Source: Microbulbifer aggregans (lineage in GTDB: Bacteria; Pseudomonadota; Gammaproteobacteria; Pseudomonadales; Cellvibrionaceae). Taken from it: a stretch of DNA of 64,000 nt. Of this stretch, positions 44,704 through 54,377 are shown piece after piece. The number at the start of each line of letters is the position of its first letter. Position 1 is the stretch's first letter. The stretch is from positions 434,001 through 498,000 of the forward strand of contig NZ_JAIVKK010000001.1 in NCBI RefSeq assembly GCF_020524005.1, given 5' to 3'. A model generated the notes under the pieces. It did not search any database and was not told where the DNA came from. It was given only the letters and a program-made list of their open reading frames with translations. The translations under genes were made by a program, and so were the position numbers.

Positions 44704-45796
44704 TCGAGGTCACCGGTTTACTGTAACGGTAATAGGCCGCACAGGGCCCTTCCGTAGACACCATCGGCGCACCCAAAGGATGTTGTGGCCGGCAACGGGT
44801 GCCAAAATGCGGGCACTGTGCCGGCTTTTTCTGGCCGCGCATGATGTCGCCGCTAATGCAGCCACTGCTATCGACGGGCCTTTTCGATGGCAGCCCGAAC
44901 TTTTGCCCCGCATTCAGGTGCATGTACTCTGTCCGCAGCCGCAATCCGCTATTCTCAATTTGCCCAACGCCACGCCATGTTTGCGGCGAAATTTCAAAAA
45001 CGCGCTCCAGTATTTCCTGAGCCTTGCGGTTGCCGTCACGTACTACGGCGCGGACATATTGGTTTTCCACCACATGGTGACCCAGCTCCAATTGTTTCAC
45101 GCACATCATCACGCCCTCCAGAATATCCAGCGGCTCAAATCCGGTAACGACGATGGGTACCCCATATTGCTCGGCCAATGGCAGGTATTGCTCGTACCCG
45201 GTGATTGCACACACATGTCCTGCCGCCAGGTATGCCTGTATACGGGAGTCCGCACTGGCGCTGATCGAGGCAATTGCCGGTGGTACCAGAAACTGGGACA
45301 CCAGCAGGGAAAAATTTTGCAGTTGCTTGTGTTGTGCCTGGAAGGCAGCCATTGCATTGGCCGGTGCCGTTGTTTCAAATCCGATCGCGAAAAAGACCAC
45401 TTCTTTATCAGGATGCTGTTCCGCCAACCCTACCGCCTGAAGCGGTGAATATACGGTACGCACGTCACCGCCGGCGGCCCTGACCGCAAGCAGGGTCTGC
45501 CGGCTACCTGGCACCCGGAGCATGTCGCCAAAGGAGCAAAAAATAACATCGGCACGCGCCGCTATCATCATCGCTTGGTCCAGGATTTCGAGGGAAGTAA
45601 CACAAACCGGGCAGCCTGGACCGTGTACCAGTTCAACCTGCTTTGGCAAGAATGCCTGCAGACCATACTTTACGATGGCGTGGGTCTGGCCGCCGCACAC
45701 CTCCATGATCGTCCAGGGCCGGGTAGTGATCCGGGCTATCTCCGCTGAAATGGCTTCGATGCTTTCCCGCTGCCTGTATTCTTTCAGATACTTCAT
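44693..45796 (-). CDS. hypD: Hydrogenase maturation protein HypD
   Basis: 367 residues. Conserved Cys motifs MEVCGGQTHAI, HGPGCPVCVTS and the C-terminal iron-sulfur set (HFGTRCRPQHP, GPCAAYYRY) are present. HypD, with HypC, is the scaffold on which the Fe(CN)2CO unit is built. It overlaps hypC by 4 bases (ATGA) and hypE by 11 bases, consistent with coupled translation. Length is normal. Confidence 0.96.
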   Translation of the reverse strand: MKYLKEYRQRESIEAISAEIARITTRPWTIMEVCGGQTHAIVKYGLQAFLPKQVELVHGPGCPVCVTSLEILDQAMMIAARADVIFCSFGDMLRVPGSRQTLLAVRAAGGDVRTVYSPLQAVGLAEQHPDKEVVFFAIGFETTAPANAMAAFQAQHKQLQNFSLLVSQFLVPPAIASISASADSRIQAYLAAGHVCAITGYEQYLPLAEQYGVPIVVTGFEPLDILEGVMMCVKQLELGHHVVENQYVRAVVRDGNRKAQEILERVFEISPQTWRGVGQIENSGLRLRTEYMHLNAGQKFGLPSKRPVDSSGCISGDIMRGQKKPAQCPHFGTRCRPQHPLGAPMVSTEGPCAAYYRYSKPVTSNEY

Positions 45797-46056
45797 CCGC
45801 TATCCCTGCCGATTCCCCCACGCCCTGAAATCTCGCCAATTTCTGCGAGATACTGGAAAATCCGCTGCGCTTCCTGCTCGCACACCCGGCAGATAGCGAA
45901 ACCCACATGCACGATCACGTAGTCCCCCACTGTAGCTTCGGGGACAAAGGTGATATTGATCTCCTTATTGATGCCACCAAAACTCACCCGTGCACTACGC
46001 TCCAGTGGTTCTTCACAGAGGATAACTTCGACGCGCCCAGGGATTGCTAAACACAC
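45793..46056 (-). CDS. hypC: Hydrogenase maturation chaperone HypC
   Basis: 87 residues from GTG at 46056, giving the family N-terminus M-C-L-A-I-P-G in which Cys2 is needed to carry the iron centre. The longer frame to 46089 would bury this Cys and is rejected. FVPEATVGDYVIVHVGFAI is typical of the small barrel. HypC carries Fe(CN)2CO from HypD to the large subunit. Overlaps hypF by 10 bases and hypD by 4 bases. A Cys pair in AICRVCEQEA is slightly unusual for HypC. Confidence 0.93.
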   Translation of the reverse strand: MCLAIPGRVEVILCEEPLERSARVSFGGINKEINITFVPEATVGDYVIVHVGFAICRVCEQEAQRIFQYLAEIGEISGRGGIGRDSG

Positions 46057-48374
46057 AGGGCACCACCCTTGCCATTGATCAACCCGCAAGCCGCCATAGC
46101 ACGGGCATAGTACATCTGGCCCAGCGCGAGCCCCCCGTCGTTGGCTGGTACCTGGCTATGGCTGTGCGGACGAAATCCCTGAGTCCGCAACAAACCAGCG
46201 GTTTTTTCCAGCAAATTTTTGTTTTGGAAGACTCCCCCGGACAAAAACACATCGCGCTCACCAATGGTCTCGGCGATAGAGAGGACCATGTTCGCAAGGG
46301 TATTGTGAAAAATCGCTGCCCGGACTTCGGCCTTCACACCGCGCTGTATATCCTCCAATACCGCAGAGAGCATAGGGGCCCAGTCGAGGATCCGGTGCCC
46401 GTCGTCCTGTTCTATTTTGAATGGGTAGCAATGGTCGGTAGTTGCCTTTTCCGCGGCGAACTCTACCGCCATCGCCGCCTGACCCTCGAAACTGGTCGCA
46501 CCAGCCAAACCGCACAGTGCGGCAAAACCATCGAACAGACGTCCCACGCTTGAGCAGCGCGGAGAATTTATGTCTTGCGTAAGCATTTTTTTAAGGTTTG
46601 GCAACTCACTGCGCTTGAATAGCTGTAATAGCGGGGCTTTACTGAAAGCAGCTTCGCCCAGTGCCTCATACAGTATCCCCGCAAGTGCGCGGCGGGGTTC
46701 ACGAATAGCCAGTTCACCGCCAGGTAACGGAAAACTTCGTATACTGGCCCTGCGATTCACCTCTACGCGGCCGTCCCATTGCAGAAATTCGCTGCCGCGC
46801 AGCGTGCCATCTTCGCCGTAACCACTGCCATCCCAGCATACGCCAAGCGCGGAAAATCCGTGCCCATGCTCGGCCATACACGCAAAGAAGTGTGCAACAT
46901 GGTGCTGCACTGCCAGCGACATCTGCCCCGACGCCTCAGCCCAGCGTCGAGATGAATAGCCGGGATGCGGGTCGTAAACGACGCTCAATGAACTCAGGCC
47001 ATGGAACTTTGTGAGGTCTTCAATAGTAGATTGGAAATTCGCCATCACTCGCGGATTCTGCAAATCCCCCAGGTACTGACTCAGGTGTACTGTTCGGCCG
47101 CGGCACACCGCTACTGTATTTTTCAGATCGGCACCCAGTGCCAACAGATCACCGTTGTTGACAATCCCCTCCGGCAGCTGGAGCGGACGAGGGGCATAGC
47201 CCCGGGCGCGACGGAGTATCGCAGGCTTTCCGTCCATTACCCGAACAACCGAGTCATCCAATGGCCGTAAAATCGGACGGTCGTGTACAAGAAAAAGGTC
47301 TGCAATATCACCAAGCCGCTGTATCGCATCCTCATCGCGGGTGCAGATCGGCTCCCCCCCGCGGTTGCCACTCGTTGCAACCAGTGGACTTTCCAGAGCC
47401 TGGGACAATAGATGGTGCAGAGGTGAGCACGGCAACATTACACCAATATTCGGATTTCCGGGGGCAACTTCGCGAGCCACGTGCATACTTGCCTGCGGCC
47501 TGCCCTTAAGGATGACAATCGGCCGCTCCGGGGCACTGAGCAGTTGCTGCTCCGGCTCAGAAAGGAAGCAGTCCTGGACCACACTGGTAATGTCCGGATA
47601 TATCAGCGCAAAAGGCTTGTGTGGACGCTGTTTACGCGCTCTCAACAGGCTGACAGACTCCGCGTTGGACGCATCCACCATCAACTGAAAGCCACCGATA
47701 CTTTTCAGCGCCAGGATGCTTCCCCGCCGAATCGCCTCTGCGGCCTTTTGCAGGGCATCTTCTCCACGGGCAACGATTGTTCCATCCGAACGGCACAGGG
47801 CTAGCTGAGGGCCACATTCCTGACAGGCGGTGGGCTCGGCATGAAAGCGCCTGTCGACGGGATTCCCGTATTCCCGCTGGCAGGGATCGCACAAAGCAAA
47901 ATGTTTCATTGCAGTGTGTGCACGATCATACGGCAAGCGTTCCACGATGCTGAAGCGGGGACCGCATTGCGTACAGTTGATAAACGGGTAACGGTAGCGG
48001 CGTGCGGCAGGATCGGAAAGTTCCTGTAAACAGGCTTCGCAGGGGGCAATGTCCGGCAATATGAGTGCAGTTGGAACTGCGCCTGTTGCACTTTCCCGGA
48101 TGCTGAACCCGGATTCTGAACATATCGGAATCTGCGAGCTGGTGAGACTGTGAATATCGGCCCGTTCAGGCAAGTCCAGCGGCAACTGCCGGATGAACGC
48201 CTGCACGAGCTGTAGATCCCCCTGCACTTCGACGCAGACACCGCCCGGGTCGTTGGAGACCCAGCCATCAAGCTCACAAGCTTGAGCCAGGCGATAGACA
48301 AATGGCCGGAAACCTACGCCCTGTACTACGCCGGTAATATTCAGGCGGTGGCGTTCAATCACCTCAGCGCTCAT
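46047..48374 (-). CDS. hypF: Carbamoyltransferase HypF
   Basis: 775 residues. Domains in order: acylphosphatase-like (LNITGVVQGVGFRPFVYRLA, about 8-95), zinc fingers (CEACLQEL, CTQCGPRF, CDPCQREY, CQECGPQL), YrdC-like domain (about 190-380; LALKSIGGFQLM), and the Kae1-like domain with QHHVAHFFACMAEHG and DGSGYGEDG. HypF makes the carbamoyl group from carbamoyl phosphate and hands it to HypE. ATG at 48374 overlaps hypA by 11 bases; the longer frame to 48437 is unlikely. Normal length. Confidence 0.95.
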   Translation of the reverse strand: MSAEVIERHRLNITGVVQGVGFRPFVYRLAQACELDGWVSNDPGGVCVEVQGDLQLVQAFIRQLPLDLPERADIHSLTSSQIPICSESGFSIRESATGAVPTALILPDIAPCEACLQELSDPAARRYRYPFINCTQCGPRFSIVERLPYDRAHTAMKHFALCDPCQREYGNPVDRRFHAEPTACQECGPQLALCRSDGTIVARGEDALQKAAEAIRRGSILALKSIGGFQLMVDASNAESVSLLRARKQRPHKPFALIYPDITSVVQDCFLSEPEQQLLSAPERPIVILKGRPQASMHVAREVAPGNPNIGVMLPCSPLHHLLSQALESPLVATSGNRGGEPICTRDEDAIQRLGDIADLFLVHDRPILRPLDDSVVRVMDGKPAILRRARGYAPRPLQLPEGIVNNGDLLALGADLKNTVAVCRGRTVHLSQYLGDLQNPRVMANFQSTIEDLTKFHGLSSLSVVYDPHPGYSSRRWAEASGQMSLAVQHHVAHFFACMAEHGHGFSALGVCWDGSGYGEDGTLRGSEFLQWDGRVEVNRRASIRSFPLPGGELAIREPRRALAGILYEALGEAAFSKAPLLQLFKRSELPNLKKMLTQDINSPRCSSVGRLFDGFAALCGLAGATSFEGQAAMAVEFAAEKATTDHCYPFKIEQDDGHRILDWAPMLSAVLEDIQRGVKAEVRAAIFHNTLANMVLSIAETIGERDVFLSGGVFQNKNLLEKTAGLLRTQGFRPHSHSQVPANDGGLALGQMYYARAMAACGLINGKGGALCV

Positions 48375-48636
48375 CGCAGCCCTCAAACTCCAGGCTGTCC
48401 AGAACAATGTCCTGGGCCTCCGCGTGGTTGATATCATGCAGCTCTTCTATTTTGAGCTGCAGGCCTTCGAGCGCCGTACCATTCGTCTCCCGCTCAAAAT
48501 GCTCTCGCAGGTGATCGGCGGATATATGGGCCAGTGCGCCCAAACGCAGCGTGGCCCCGACGAGCGTACCGCGCTCACTCGCCGCCAGGCGGTGAATTTT
48601 ATCTACCAGGTTTTGGATCAGGGATTGCTCGTGCAT
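48364..48636 (-). CDS. hypA: HypA-like nickel insertion protein lacking the zinc ribbon
   Basis: 90 residues. The N-terminus [14 protein letters not shown] keeps the His2 and Glu3 that bind nickel in HypA, and GATLRLGALAHISADHLREHF fits the family. Normal HypA is about 113 residues with two CxxC pairs in a zinc domain; here only one Cys remains and the region after residue 60 is LKIEELHDINHAEAQDIV with no CxxC. It may still deliver nickel in a simplified way. No hypB is present in the window. AGGAGG lies ahead of the ATG, inside the protease gene (38-base overlap). Confidence 0.85.
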   Translation of the reverse strand: MHEQSLIQNLVDKIHRLAASERGTLVGATLRLGALAHISADHLREHFERETNGTALEGLQLKIEELHDINHAEAQDIVLDSLEFEGCDER

Positions 48637-49099
48637 TGTTGGCCTCCTGCCTATTCAATAATTCAACAATTTCCTGTTCAACGGTTGTCGCAGCGGCCTT
48701 CACGGCCGGGGACAAGCCCGCGCTGATGGCAAAGTTCTCGCCACAGATGGCGTAGATTGCCAAATGATGTGGCAGCGCATCGAGCGTCTTCCCGAGCTCG
48801 ATCGCCTCCACCAGACTCAAGCCATGGCTGGATGTGGTGCTGAGGTTTTGCGGTAGGTCTTCACTCAGCCCATCGATCCGCACGATGTCGCCTACCCTTC
48901 CCCCCTGGTCCATCACTGCATCCACCAGACACACGCAACGCTGTTTCCAGTCATCCAGTAGTTGACCGATATCACCGCCGTTTTCTATACATTCGGCCAT
49001 ATGACCGACCTGATCGCGCAGTCGATTCAGAATATAAGGGCCTACGCTATCGTCGCCGCGGAAGCGGTTCCCCAGGCTTATCACCACCCACTTGTTCAT
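48599..49099 (-). CDS. Hydrogenase maturation endopeptidase (HycI/HoxW type)
   Basis: 166 residues. [21 protein letters not shown] is the first conserved block with the nickel-sensing Asp, [18 protein letters not shown] the second, and TTSSHGLSL holds the conserved His. The enzyme cuts the C-terminal tail of the large subunit after nickel is in place. Its target is the large subunit encoded just upstream (4-base ATGA overlap). The tail to be removed, after DPCISCSTH, is visible there. Confidence 0.92.
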   Translation of the reverse strand: MNKWVVISLGNRFRGDDSVGPYILNRLRDQVGHMAECIENGGDIGQLLDDWKQRCVCLVDAVMDQGGRVGDIVRIDGLSEDLPQNLSTTSSHGLSLVEAIELGKTLDALPHHLAIYAICGENFAISAGLSPAVKAAATTVEQEIVELLNRQEANNARAIPDPKPGR

Positions 49100-50415
49100 G
49101 GCTGACTCCTCTCACTGTGCCTCAGGTCCAGGCGCAGGAAATGGGTCGAGCAGGAAATACATGGGTCGTAATTGCGTATGGCCTGCTCGCATTGGGCCTG
49201 CAATTGAGCCTCCGGCAGGTGGAAAAACTTCGGCAGCATCAAGCGCAGGTCATGTTCAATGGTTTTCTGGTTTTGCGAGGTAGGCGCCACTATTTTGGCA
49301 TCCGTGATTTTCCCTGCGTCGTCAATACTGTAGCGGTGAAACAGCAAGCCGCGCGGAGCTTCCGTTGCGCCATAGCCAGTTGCTGATTTTCGTGCAGTTT
49401 CGACGTAGGGCTTCTGCGGCACACGGTAGCTGTCGATAATGCGCAATGCTTCATCAAAGGCAAACAGTACTTCGAGGCAACGCACCACGATGCTCTGGAA
49501 CGGATTGGCGCAAAATGGCGGGAAGCCGATATCTTCTGCGGTTTCCTTTACCAGGGGTGACAGCTGCGCATAGTTGATATTGTAGCGGGCCATGGGTCCG
49601 ACAAAATACGCTCCGCGTTCGATAAGCGCGCTGTGTAGTGCACTGCTGTATTCGACCTGTTCTTCGCGAAAGTGCTGGTCATATTCTGACACCGGTATAT
49701 CCAGCCCACGGGTGGAAACAATACGCCCCTCACTCATCGGGTATTCACAAGGATGACTTAGGGCGACAAACTCATACTGGTGCGACATGTCGCGCTCAAA
49801 TTTCGGGAATGGCAACGATGCCGCCCAGCGCACCAGGTCCATGGCCATATCGCGACCACGCAACAACGGCTCTCTGAGAGGGTTCAACTCCGCAACAGTG
49901 GGCACGCGGTAAAAGCCACCCACCCGCACATTGATTGGATGGACCTCCCTGCCTCCAAGAAGATTCACAATGGCATTGCCGGCTTTCTTGATCTGCAACC
50001 CATCCTGCACGATTTTGCCGTGATCTTTAGCCATTGCTACCGCGCTCGGGTAACCGAGAAAATCCGGGGCATGCAACATACAGATATGTAACGAGTGGCT
50101 CTCGATCCATTCACCGCAATAGAGTAATCGGCGCAAGGCCCGCAATTCCGGGGTAACAGTAACCCCAAGCGCGTGCTCCATTGCATGCACGGAACTCATC
50201 TGGTATGCCACAGGACAGATACCACAGATGCGCGCGGTAATATCCGGTGCCTCCAGGTAGTCGCGCCCACGCATAAAACCTTCGAAAAAACGCGGTGGCT
50301 CGAATATTTTTAGTTTTACATCGTGAACGCCGCGATCGTCGTAACGGATATACAAGGCACCCTCGCCTTCGACACGTGCCAGGTAGTCTACCTTTACCGT
50401 TTTAGTCCTGGTCAT
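49096..50415 (-). CDS. hydA: NiFe hydrogenase large subunit, group 3b
   Basis: 439 residues. The NiFe-site ligands are in [11 protein letters not shown] (N-terminal) and DPCISCSTH (C-terminal), followed by a 14-residue tail that the maturation protease removes. The order of partner genes (iron-sulfur, FAD/NAD(P), small, large) and the form of these motifs point to group 3b, the cytosolic NADP-linked sulfhydrogenases. They exchange electrons between H2 and NAD(P)H. ATG at 50415 overlaps the small-subunit stop by 14 bases; the longer frame to 50487 is rejected. No signal peptide: cytoplasmic. Confidence 0.94.
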   Translation of the reverse strand: MTRTKTVKVDYLARVEGEGALYIRYDDRGVHDVKLKIFEPPRFFEGFMRGRDYLEAPDITARICGICPVAYQMSSVHAMEHALGVTVTPELRALRRLLYCGEWIESHSLHICMLHAPDFLGYPSAVAMAKDHGKIVQDGLQIKKAGNAIVNLLGGREVHPINVRVGGFYRVPTVAELNPLREPLLRGRDMAMDLVRWAASLPFPKFERDMSHQYEFVALSHPCEYPMSEGRIVSTRGLDIPVSEYDQHFREEQVEYSSALHSALIERGAYFVGPMARYNINYAQLSPLVKETAEDIGFPPFCANPFQSIVVRCLEVLFAFDEALRIIDSYRVPQKPYVETARKSATGYGATEAPRGLLFHRYSIDDAGKITDAKIVAPTSQNQKTIEHDLRLMLPKFFHLPEAQLQAQCEQAIRNYDPCISCSTHFLRLDLRHSERSQP

Positions 50416-51223
50416 CGCCCCCTTCCTGTCGCCGGCTCGCCACATCAAATATCGGAGCCGCACTATTGAAGTTGCGCAGGTTCTCAATCACCGTAGCCTT
50501 TTCTGCACCCAGTTCCTGCTGCCACCAGTGGCATAGGGAATCTGTATTGGGATTTTCCTTGGGCCCGTAACAGGCGTAACACCCGCGGTTGTAGGCCGGG
50601 CAGATAGCACCACAACCAGCGTGGGTTACTGGCCCCATACAGGGTGTACCATGGGCAACCCAGACGCAGACATTGCCACGGAGCTTGCACTCGATACACA
50701 CCGAGTGCGCCGGGATCTGCGGTGGCCGCCGATGGAGAAAGGCACTGATCACTTCAAGTAACTGTCGCTTGTTGATTGGACAACCGTGCAGTTCAAAATC
50801 CACCGCAACATGAGCGCTGGCCGGCGTTGAGGTTTTCAAAGTGTCGATATATTCCGGGTGCGCATACACTGCGGCAATGAAGTCATCAACTTCGGCAAAA
50901 TTGCGTAGTGCCTGAATACCCCCGGAGGTAGCACAAGCTCCTATTGTTACCAGTACACGGGATTGCGCGCGTATCTCACGAATGCGGCGCTCTTCTTCCG
51001 GCGTTGTGATCGACCCCTCCACCAACGAAAGATCATATGGCCCCGGCAACTGAACGCTGGACGCCTCCATGAAATTGGCAATTTCCACCTGCTCAGCCAG
51101 TTGCAGGAGTTCGTCTTCGCAGTCAAGCAAGCTGAGCTGGCAACCATCACAGGAAGTAAATTTCCAAACCGCGAGTTTTGGCTTTGTCTCCGCAGTCTCT
51201 ATAGTGCGCGAATGTTGAACCAC
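50402..51223 (-). CDS. hydD: NiFe hydrogenase small subunit, group 3b
   Basis: About 273 residues. Iron-sulfur ligands: the proximal cluster in [13 protein letters not shown] and GACATSGG with HGCP, and the medial/distal clusters in [42 protein letters not shown]. No Tat signal, so the enzyme is soluble. It passes electrons from the NiFe site to the HydG and HydB subunits. GTG at 51223 has GGGAG nine bases upstream and overlaps hydG by 25 bases; an in-frame start farther up (51313) would overlap too much. The start is the least certain in this operon. Confidence 0.9.
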   Translation of the reverse strand: MVQHSRTIETAETKPKLAVWKFTSCDGCQLSLLDCEDELLQLAEQVEIANFMEASSVQLPGPYDLSLVEGSITTPEEERRIREIRAQSRVLVTIGACATSGGIQALRNFAEVDDFIAAVYAHPEYIDTLKTSTPASAHVAVDFELHGCPINKRQLLEVISAFLHRRPPQIPAHSVCIECKLRGNVCVWVAHGTPCMGPVTHAGCGAICPAYNRGCYACYGPKENPNTDSLCHWWQQELGAEKATVIENLRNFNSAAPIFDVASRRQEGGDDQD

Positions 51224-52008
51224 CGGCTCACACTCCCGTAACAGAATACCGGCCCGTCTTTGCAGATGAAATTGGGCCCCCACTGACAGTGGCCACAGTG
51301 ACCAGTAGCGCATTTCATGTTCCGCTCCATCGACAGATAGATGGACGATAAAGGGACCCCTTTCTCCTCAAGAACTCGTATGCAAAAGCGCATCATGATT
51401 TCGGGCCCGCACAAAAACACCACGGAATTGGCCACGTCAATTTCCACAGCCGCCAGGGGACCGGTTACCACCCCTACCCGCCCTTGCCACCCGGCTACCG
51501 CGTGATCAACGGACAGCTCCAACTCCATTTTTTCCCGCCAGGATGACATTTCATTGCGGTACAGCATTTCCTGAGGGCGCCGGGCACCGTAGAAAAGCGT
51601 CGCCTTTCTTTGCCCCAATATTCCTTCCATCACGCCGTAAATTACCGGCCTCAACGGCGCCAGACCCAGGCCACCTGCGACAATCAGCAGATCCTTACCG
51701 GCGATTTGTTCAAGCGGCCAACCATCACCAAAGGGACCGCGAACACCGATGCTATCCCCCTCACCCAGCCGCGCGAGCGCCAGCGTCACCAGGCCGTGGG
51801 TGCGGAATGTATGCACCAGTCCATTCTTATCCGATGGTGATCCACTGATCGAGATTGGCACTTCCCCGGCACCAAACGCGTACAGCATGTTGAACTGGCC
51901 CGGCCGGAACCCCGTAGTGTCCGAGCCCAACGGCGGGTTCAGTTGTAGCGTGAAGGTTCCGGCATGCTCCTCATAGCGACGATCAATCCGGAACAGGGTT
52001 GGTATCAT
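51199..52008 (-). CDS. hydG: Hydrogenase FAD/NAD(P)-binding subunit
   Basis: 269 residues of ferredoxin-NADP reductase type. [10 protein letters not shown] and PISISGSP are FAD-binding; [15 protein letters not shown] and FLCGPEIMM bind the nicotinamide nucleotide. A C-terminal [2Fe-2S] site is formed by [10 protein letters not shown] and a later Cys. It links the hydrogenase to NAD(P)H. Start overlaps the cNMP-binding gene by 4 bases (ATGA). Very like dihydroorotate dehydrogenase electron-transfer subunits, but the neighbours decide for hydrogenase. Confidence 0.93.
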   Translation of the reverse strand: MIPTLFRIDRRYEEHAGTFTLQLNPPLGSDTTGFRPGQFNMLYAFGAGEVPISISGSPSDKNGLVHTFRTHGLVTLALARLGEGDSIGVRGPFGDGWPLEQIAGKDLLIVAGGLGLAPLRPVIYGVMEGILGQRKATLFYGARRPQEMLYRNEMSSWREKMELELSVDHAVAGWQGRVGVVTGPLAAVEIDVANSVVFLCGPEIMMRFCIRVLEEKGVPLSSIYLSMERNMKCATGHCGHCQWGPNFICKDGPVFCYGSVSRWFNIRAL

Positions 52009-52487
52009 TGCCCGCTATCCATTGGCGGCCTGCGCTGGCCGTAGATATCCATGAGTTGTATGCGGGTCGCGCGCAGCCGGTCAGTGATGATATGTGCAAA
52101 GCGCTTCATCAGTTCGTAGCCGAATTTAGGATCACTCTCACATTTTTCGCGCAGGCATTTTCCGTCCAGGCGGATTGCGTGAACCTCATCCAGAGCATGG
52201 GCGTCGAAGGTCCAGAGATGTGGAGGAAACAGCCAGGACCAGCCGAAAATATCGCCGCTGTGTAATGTCTGCAGGCAGAGCGATCCGTAGTTGGGCACAT
52301 AGCATTCGACGGCCACCTGGCCATCACGGATCAGAAAGAAGTGGTCCGCTGGCGCATTTTCCCTGGCGATATAGTCACCGGCATTGTAGATATGGTTTTC
52401 TCCGCAGCCAGCGATAAAGTCGAGATGTTCCGGCTCCATACCCGCAAAAAAAGGGTGCTCGTGCAGTAGTTGCGCCATGCTCTTCAT
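52005..52487 (-). CDS. Cyclic-nucleotide-binding-domain protein without DNA-binding domain
   Basis: 160 residues. The CRP-type ligand domain is recognised by [42 protein letters not shown] and [15 protein letters not shown]. After the long C-helix ([23 protein letters not shown]) the protein ends, so there is no helix-turn-helix. It may sense a nucleotide or redox state and act on the hydrogenase by protein contact. It sits inside the operon with 4-base overlaps on both sides. Confidence 0.88.
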   Translation of the reverse strand: MKSMAQLLHEHPFFAGMEPEHLDFIAGCGENHIYNAGDYIARENAPADHFFLIRDGQVAVECYVPNYGSLCLQTLHSGDIFGWSWLFPPHLWTFDAHALDEVHAIRLDGKCLREKCESDPKFGYELMKRFAHIITDRLRATRIQLMDIYGQRRPPMDSGQ

Positions 52488-53605
52488 TGTTTTTCCATCT
52501 CTCTTATCCGAGTTACTTCCTCGGTGATATCAATCCCTACCGGACACCAGGCGATGCAGCGGCCGCAACCGACACAGCCGGAGGAGCCAAACTGGTCCTG
52601 CCAGGTGGCAAGTTTGTGAGTCATCCACTGGCGATAGCGTGAACGTGTGTCGGCGCGTACCGAACCGCCGGTGATATAGCTGAAATCTCCGGTAAAGCAT
52701 GAGTCCCAGCGCTCCCAGCGCTCGGCATGCTCACCGCTCAGGTCGGTAGAATCCTCCACCGTGGAACAGAAACAGGTCGGACAAGCCATGGTGCAATTGG
52801 CACAGGACAGGCAGCGATCCGCCACCAGATCCCACGCAGGACTCTCAAAGTTGCGGTAAAGCAGTGCTTTCATATCGCTGCTATCGAAATTACGCGGCCC
52901 CTCGGCCATCTGCTCTGAGGCATGGTCGATTGCTCGATTGCCCAGGGCCACCTGATGCTCGCTCGCGGGCTGAACTGGCAGCTGCTGCAAAATTCGCTCG
53001 CCCTGCTCACTACCACCGCTAATCAGAAAGTAGTGTTCGTCGCCTTCAAGGACTTCCGTCATCGCCAGATCACTTGGCAGGGTCACTTGCGGACCGGTAT
53101 CCATCGACAGACAGAAGCAAGTTGACGCCGCGGAAGTGCAGTTCACTGCGACAGTAAACAGATTCGCACGCCGCTTTGCGTAGCTGTCATTAGCGTACTG
53201 GTCACCGATAAACACCCGGTCCTGAATGGCGATCGCGTGCAGCTCACAACTGCGCACGCCGATAAATGCGAGATTGGGCACCGCTTCCTGTATTTCCAGA
53301 ATCTGAACACCGCTGTCGCTTTTTTGTGCTTGCCACACCGGCCGCCGCGGCAACTGTAAAAACTTTTTCCAGGAGTGTGGCCCGGCGGCATAGCCAAAGT
53401 AGGCGCCATCGTCGCGTTTAAGAACACGATACGTTCCTTTTTCCTGCTCGTCGGTCCAGCCATGGGGAAGGTCGGCCGCCGCATGTAACTCGTCGTACAC
53501 AATGGCCCCGTCACGCAATGTCGGCCCCACCACCTGATGCCCCTGAGATCGGATCGCCTGAATCAACGCATCCAGGTCACGCGCGTCCAGTAGAAAAGTA
53601 CCCAT
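52484..53605 (-). CDS. hydB: Hydrogenase 4Fe-4S electron-transfer subunit
   Basis: 373 residues. Two [4Fe-4S] sites are in the C-terminal part: [16 protein letters not shown] (about 270-285) and [16 protein letters not shown] (about 347-362). The N-terminal part with [18 protein letters not shown] and [15 protein letters not shown] is typical of the beta subunit of group 3b hydrogenases and of sulfite reductase subunit A. It carries electrons between the small subunit and the flavin subunit or another acceptor. First gene of the operon; a candidate FNR site is 54 bases upstream. Confidence 0.93.
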   Translation of the reverse strand: MGTFLLDARDLDALIQAIRSQGHQVVGPTLRDGAIVYDELHAAADLPHGWTDEQEKGTYRVLKRDDGAYFGYAAGPHSWKKFLQLPRRPVWQAQKSDSGVQILEIQEAVPNLAFIGVRSCELHAIAIQDRVFIGDQYANDSYAKRRANLFTVAVNCTSAASTCFCLSMDTGPQVTLPSDLAMTEVLEGDEHYFLISGGSEQGERILQQLPVQPASEHQVALGNRAIDHASEQMAEGPRNFDSSDMKALLYRNFESPAWDLVADRCLSCANCTMACPTCFCSTVEDSTDLSGEHAERWERWDSCFTGDFSYITGGSVRADTRSRYRQWMTHKLATWQDQFGSSGCVGCGRCIAWCPVGIDITEEVTRIREMEKQ

Positions 53606-53658
53606 TGGTTGGCTGTCCCGCCCCGGCGTGCATCCTGCACCTAAATACCTTTATGCGA

Positions 53659-53672
53659 TTGGCCGGTATCAA
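53659..53672. promoter_or_regulatory. Candidate FNR/Anr site between hydrogenase operon and GNAT-gap-pfkB
   Basis: TTGGCCGGTATCAA matches TTGAT-N4-ATCAA in eight of ten bases, with one half site perfect. It is the only good dyad in the 143-base divergent gap and would give oxygen control of both units. Distances to -10-like boxes (TATTTA leftward, TATGTA rightward) are not ideal, so which direction it serves is open. Confidence 0.5.
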
Positions 53673-53748
53673 CCACACGGATCTATTCTTTATGCAGATT
53701 TATGTAGCCAGAGTGTAGAAACGGACGGCCACACTTGAGAGGACAAAG

Positions 53749-54303
53749 ATGACAATGTCGAGCGAACAGCATCACGAAGCACTAAGCAGAACCGTCACCG
53801 AAAAACTACGAAACGGCCAGGTGGTGACAATTCGGCCAATGAACCGCGCAGATATCGATCTGGAACGGGAATTTATTACCAATCTTTCCCCGGAATCCCG
53901 CCATTTCCGCTTTCTCGGTGGCGTCGGGGCGCCGAGTGAAACACTGCTTCAGCAACTGACCGACATCGACCACGACCAGCGGGAGGCTTTTATCGCGACA
54001 ACCGAGCAGGAGAGCGGTGAATTGGAAATTGGCGTCGCCCGCTATGCGCTGGAGCCAGCAGGCAAAGCCGCTGAATGCGCCGTGGTTATAGCCGACGACT
54101 GGCAGAAACAGGGACTGGGAACGCTTTTACTCAACCGTCTTATCGAATCTGCGCGCGCACGAGGCATAGAGAACCTCTACTCTATCGACTCGGCCGCTAA
54201 TTCCAGACTGCGCGAAGTGGCGCGCAATATGGGTTGGGATTGCCGAACTGATCCCGAGGACCATACCCAGGTTATTTACACTCGCGATCTGACGGTGGCC
54301 TAG
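53749..54303 (+). CDS. GNAT-family N-acetyltransferase
   Basis: 184 residues. GNAT motif A is visible in CAVVIADDWQKQGLGTLLLNRLIESA with the acetyl-CoA pyrophosphate loop QKQGLG; VVTIRPMNRADIDL is the usual first strand. It resembles the acetyltransferase domain of Pat-type protein lysine acetylases, which adjust enzymes of central metabolism, but lacks their other domain. It is first in a rightward series before GAPDH and the sugar kinase. AGAGGA is upstream of ATG 53749; a second ATG two codons later is possible. Confidence 0.87.
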   Translation: MTMSSEQHHEALSRTVTEKLRNGQVVTIRPMNRADIDLEREFITNLSPESRHFRFLGGVGAPSETLLQQLTDIDHDQREAFIATTEQESGELEIGVARYALEPAGKAAECAVVIADDWQKQGLGTLLLNRLIESARARGIENLYSIDSAANSRLREVARNMGWDCRTDPEDHTQVIYTRDLTVA

Positions 54304-54377
54304 AGAGCTGCGTTACTCATTGGCAATGCATTCCGTGCATGCCTGACCAGACGCCAAACTGACACTAAGGGAAAACG

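Noticed and set aside
48637..48700. A missing zinc domain of hypA in another frame
   Set aside because: The region downstream of residue 60 in all frames shows no CxxC pairs before the hypF start, and hypA and hypF overlap cleanly, so a simple frameshift does not explain it.
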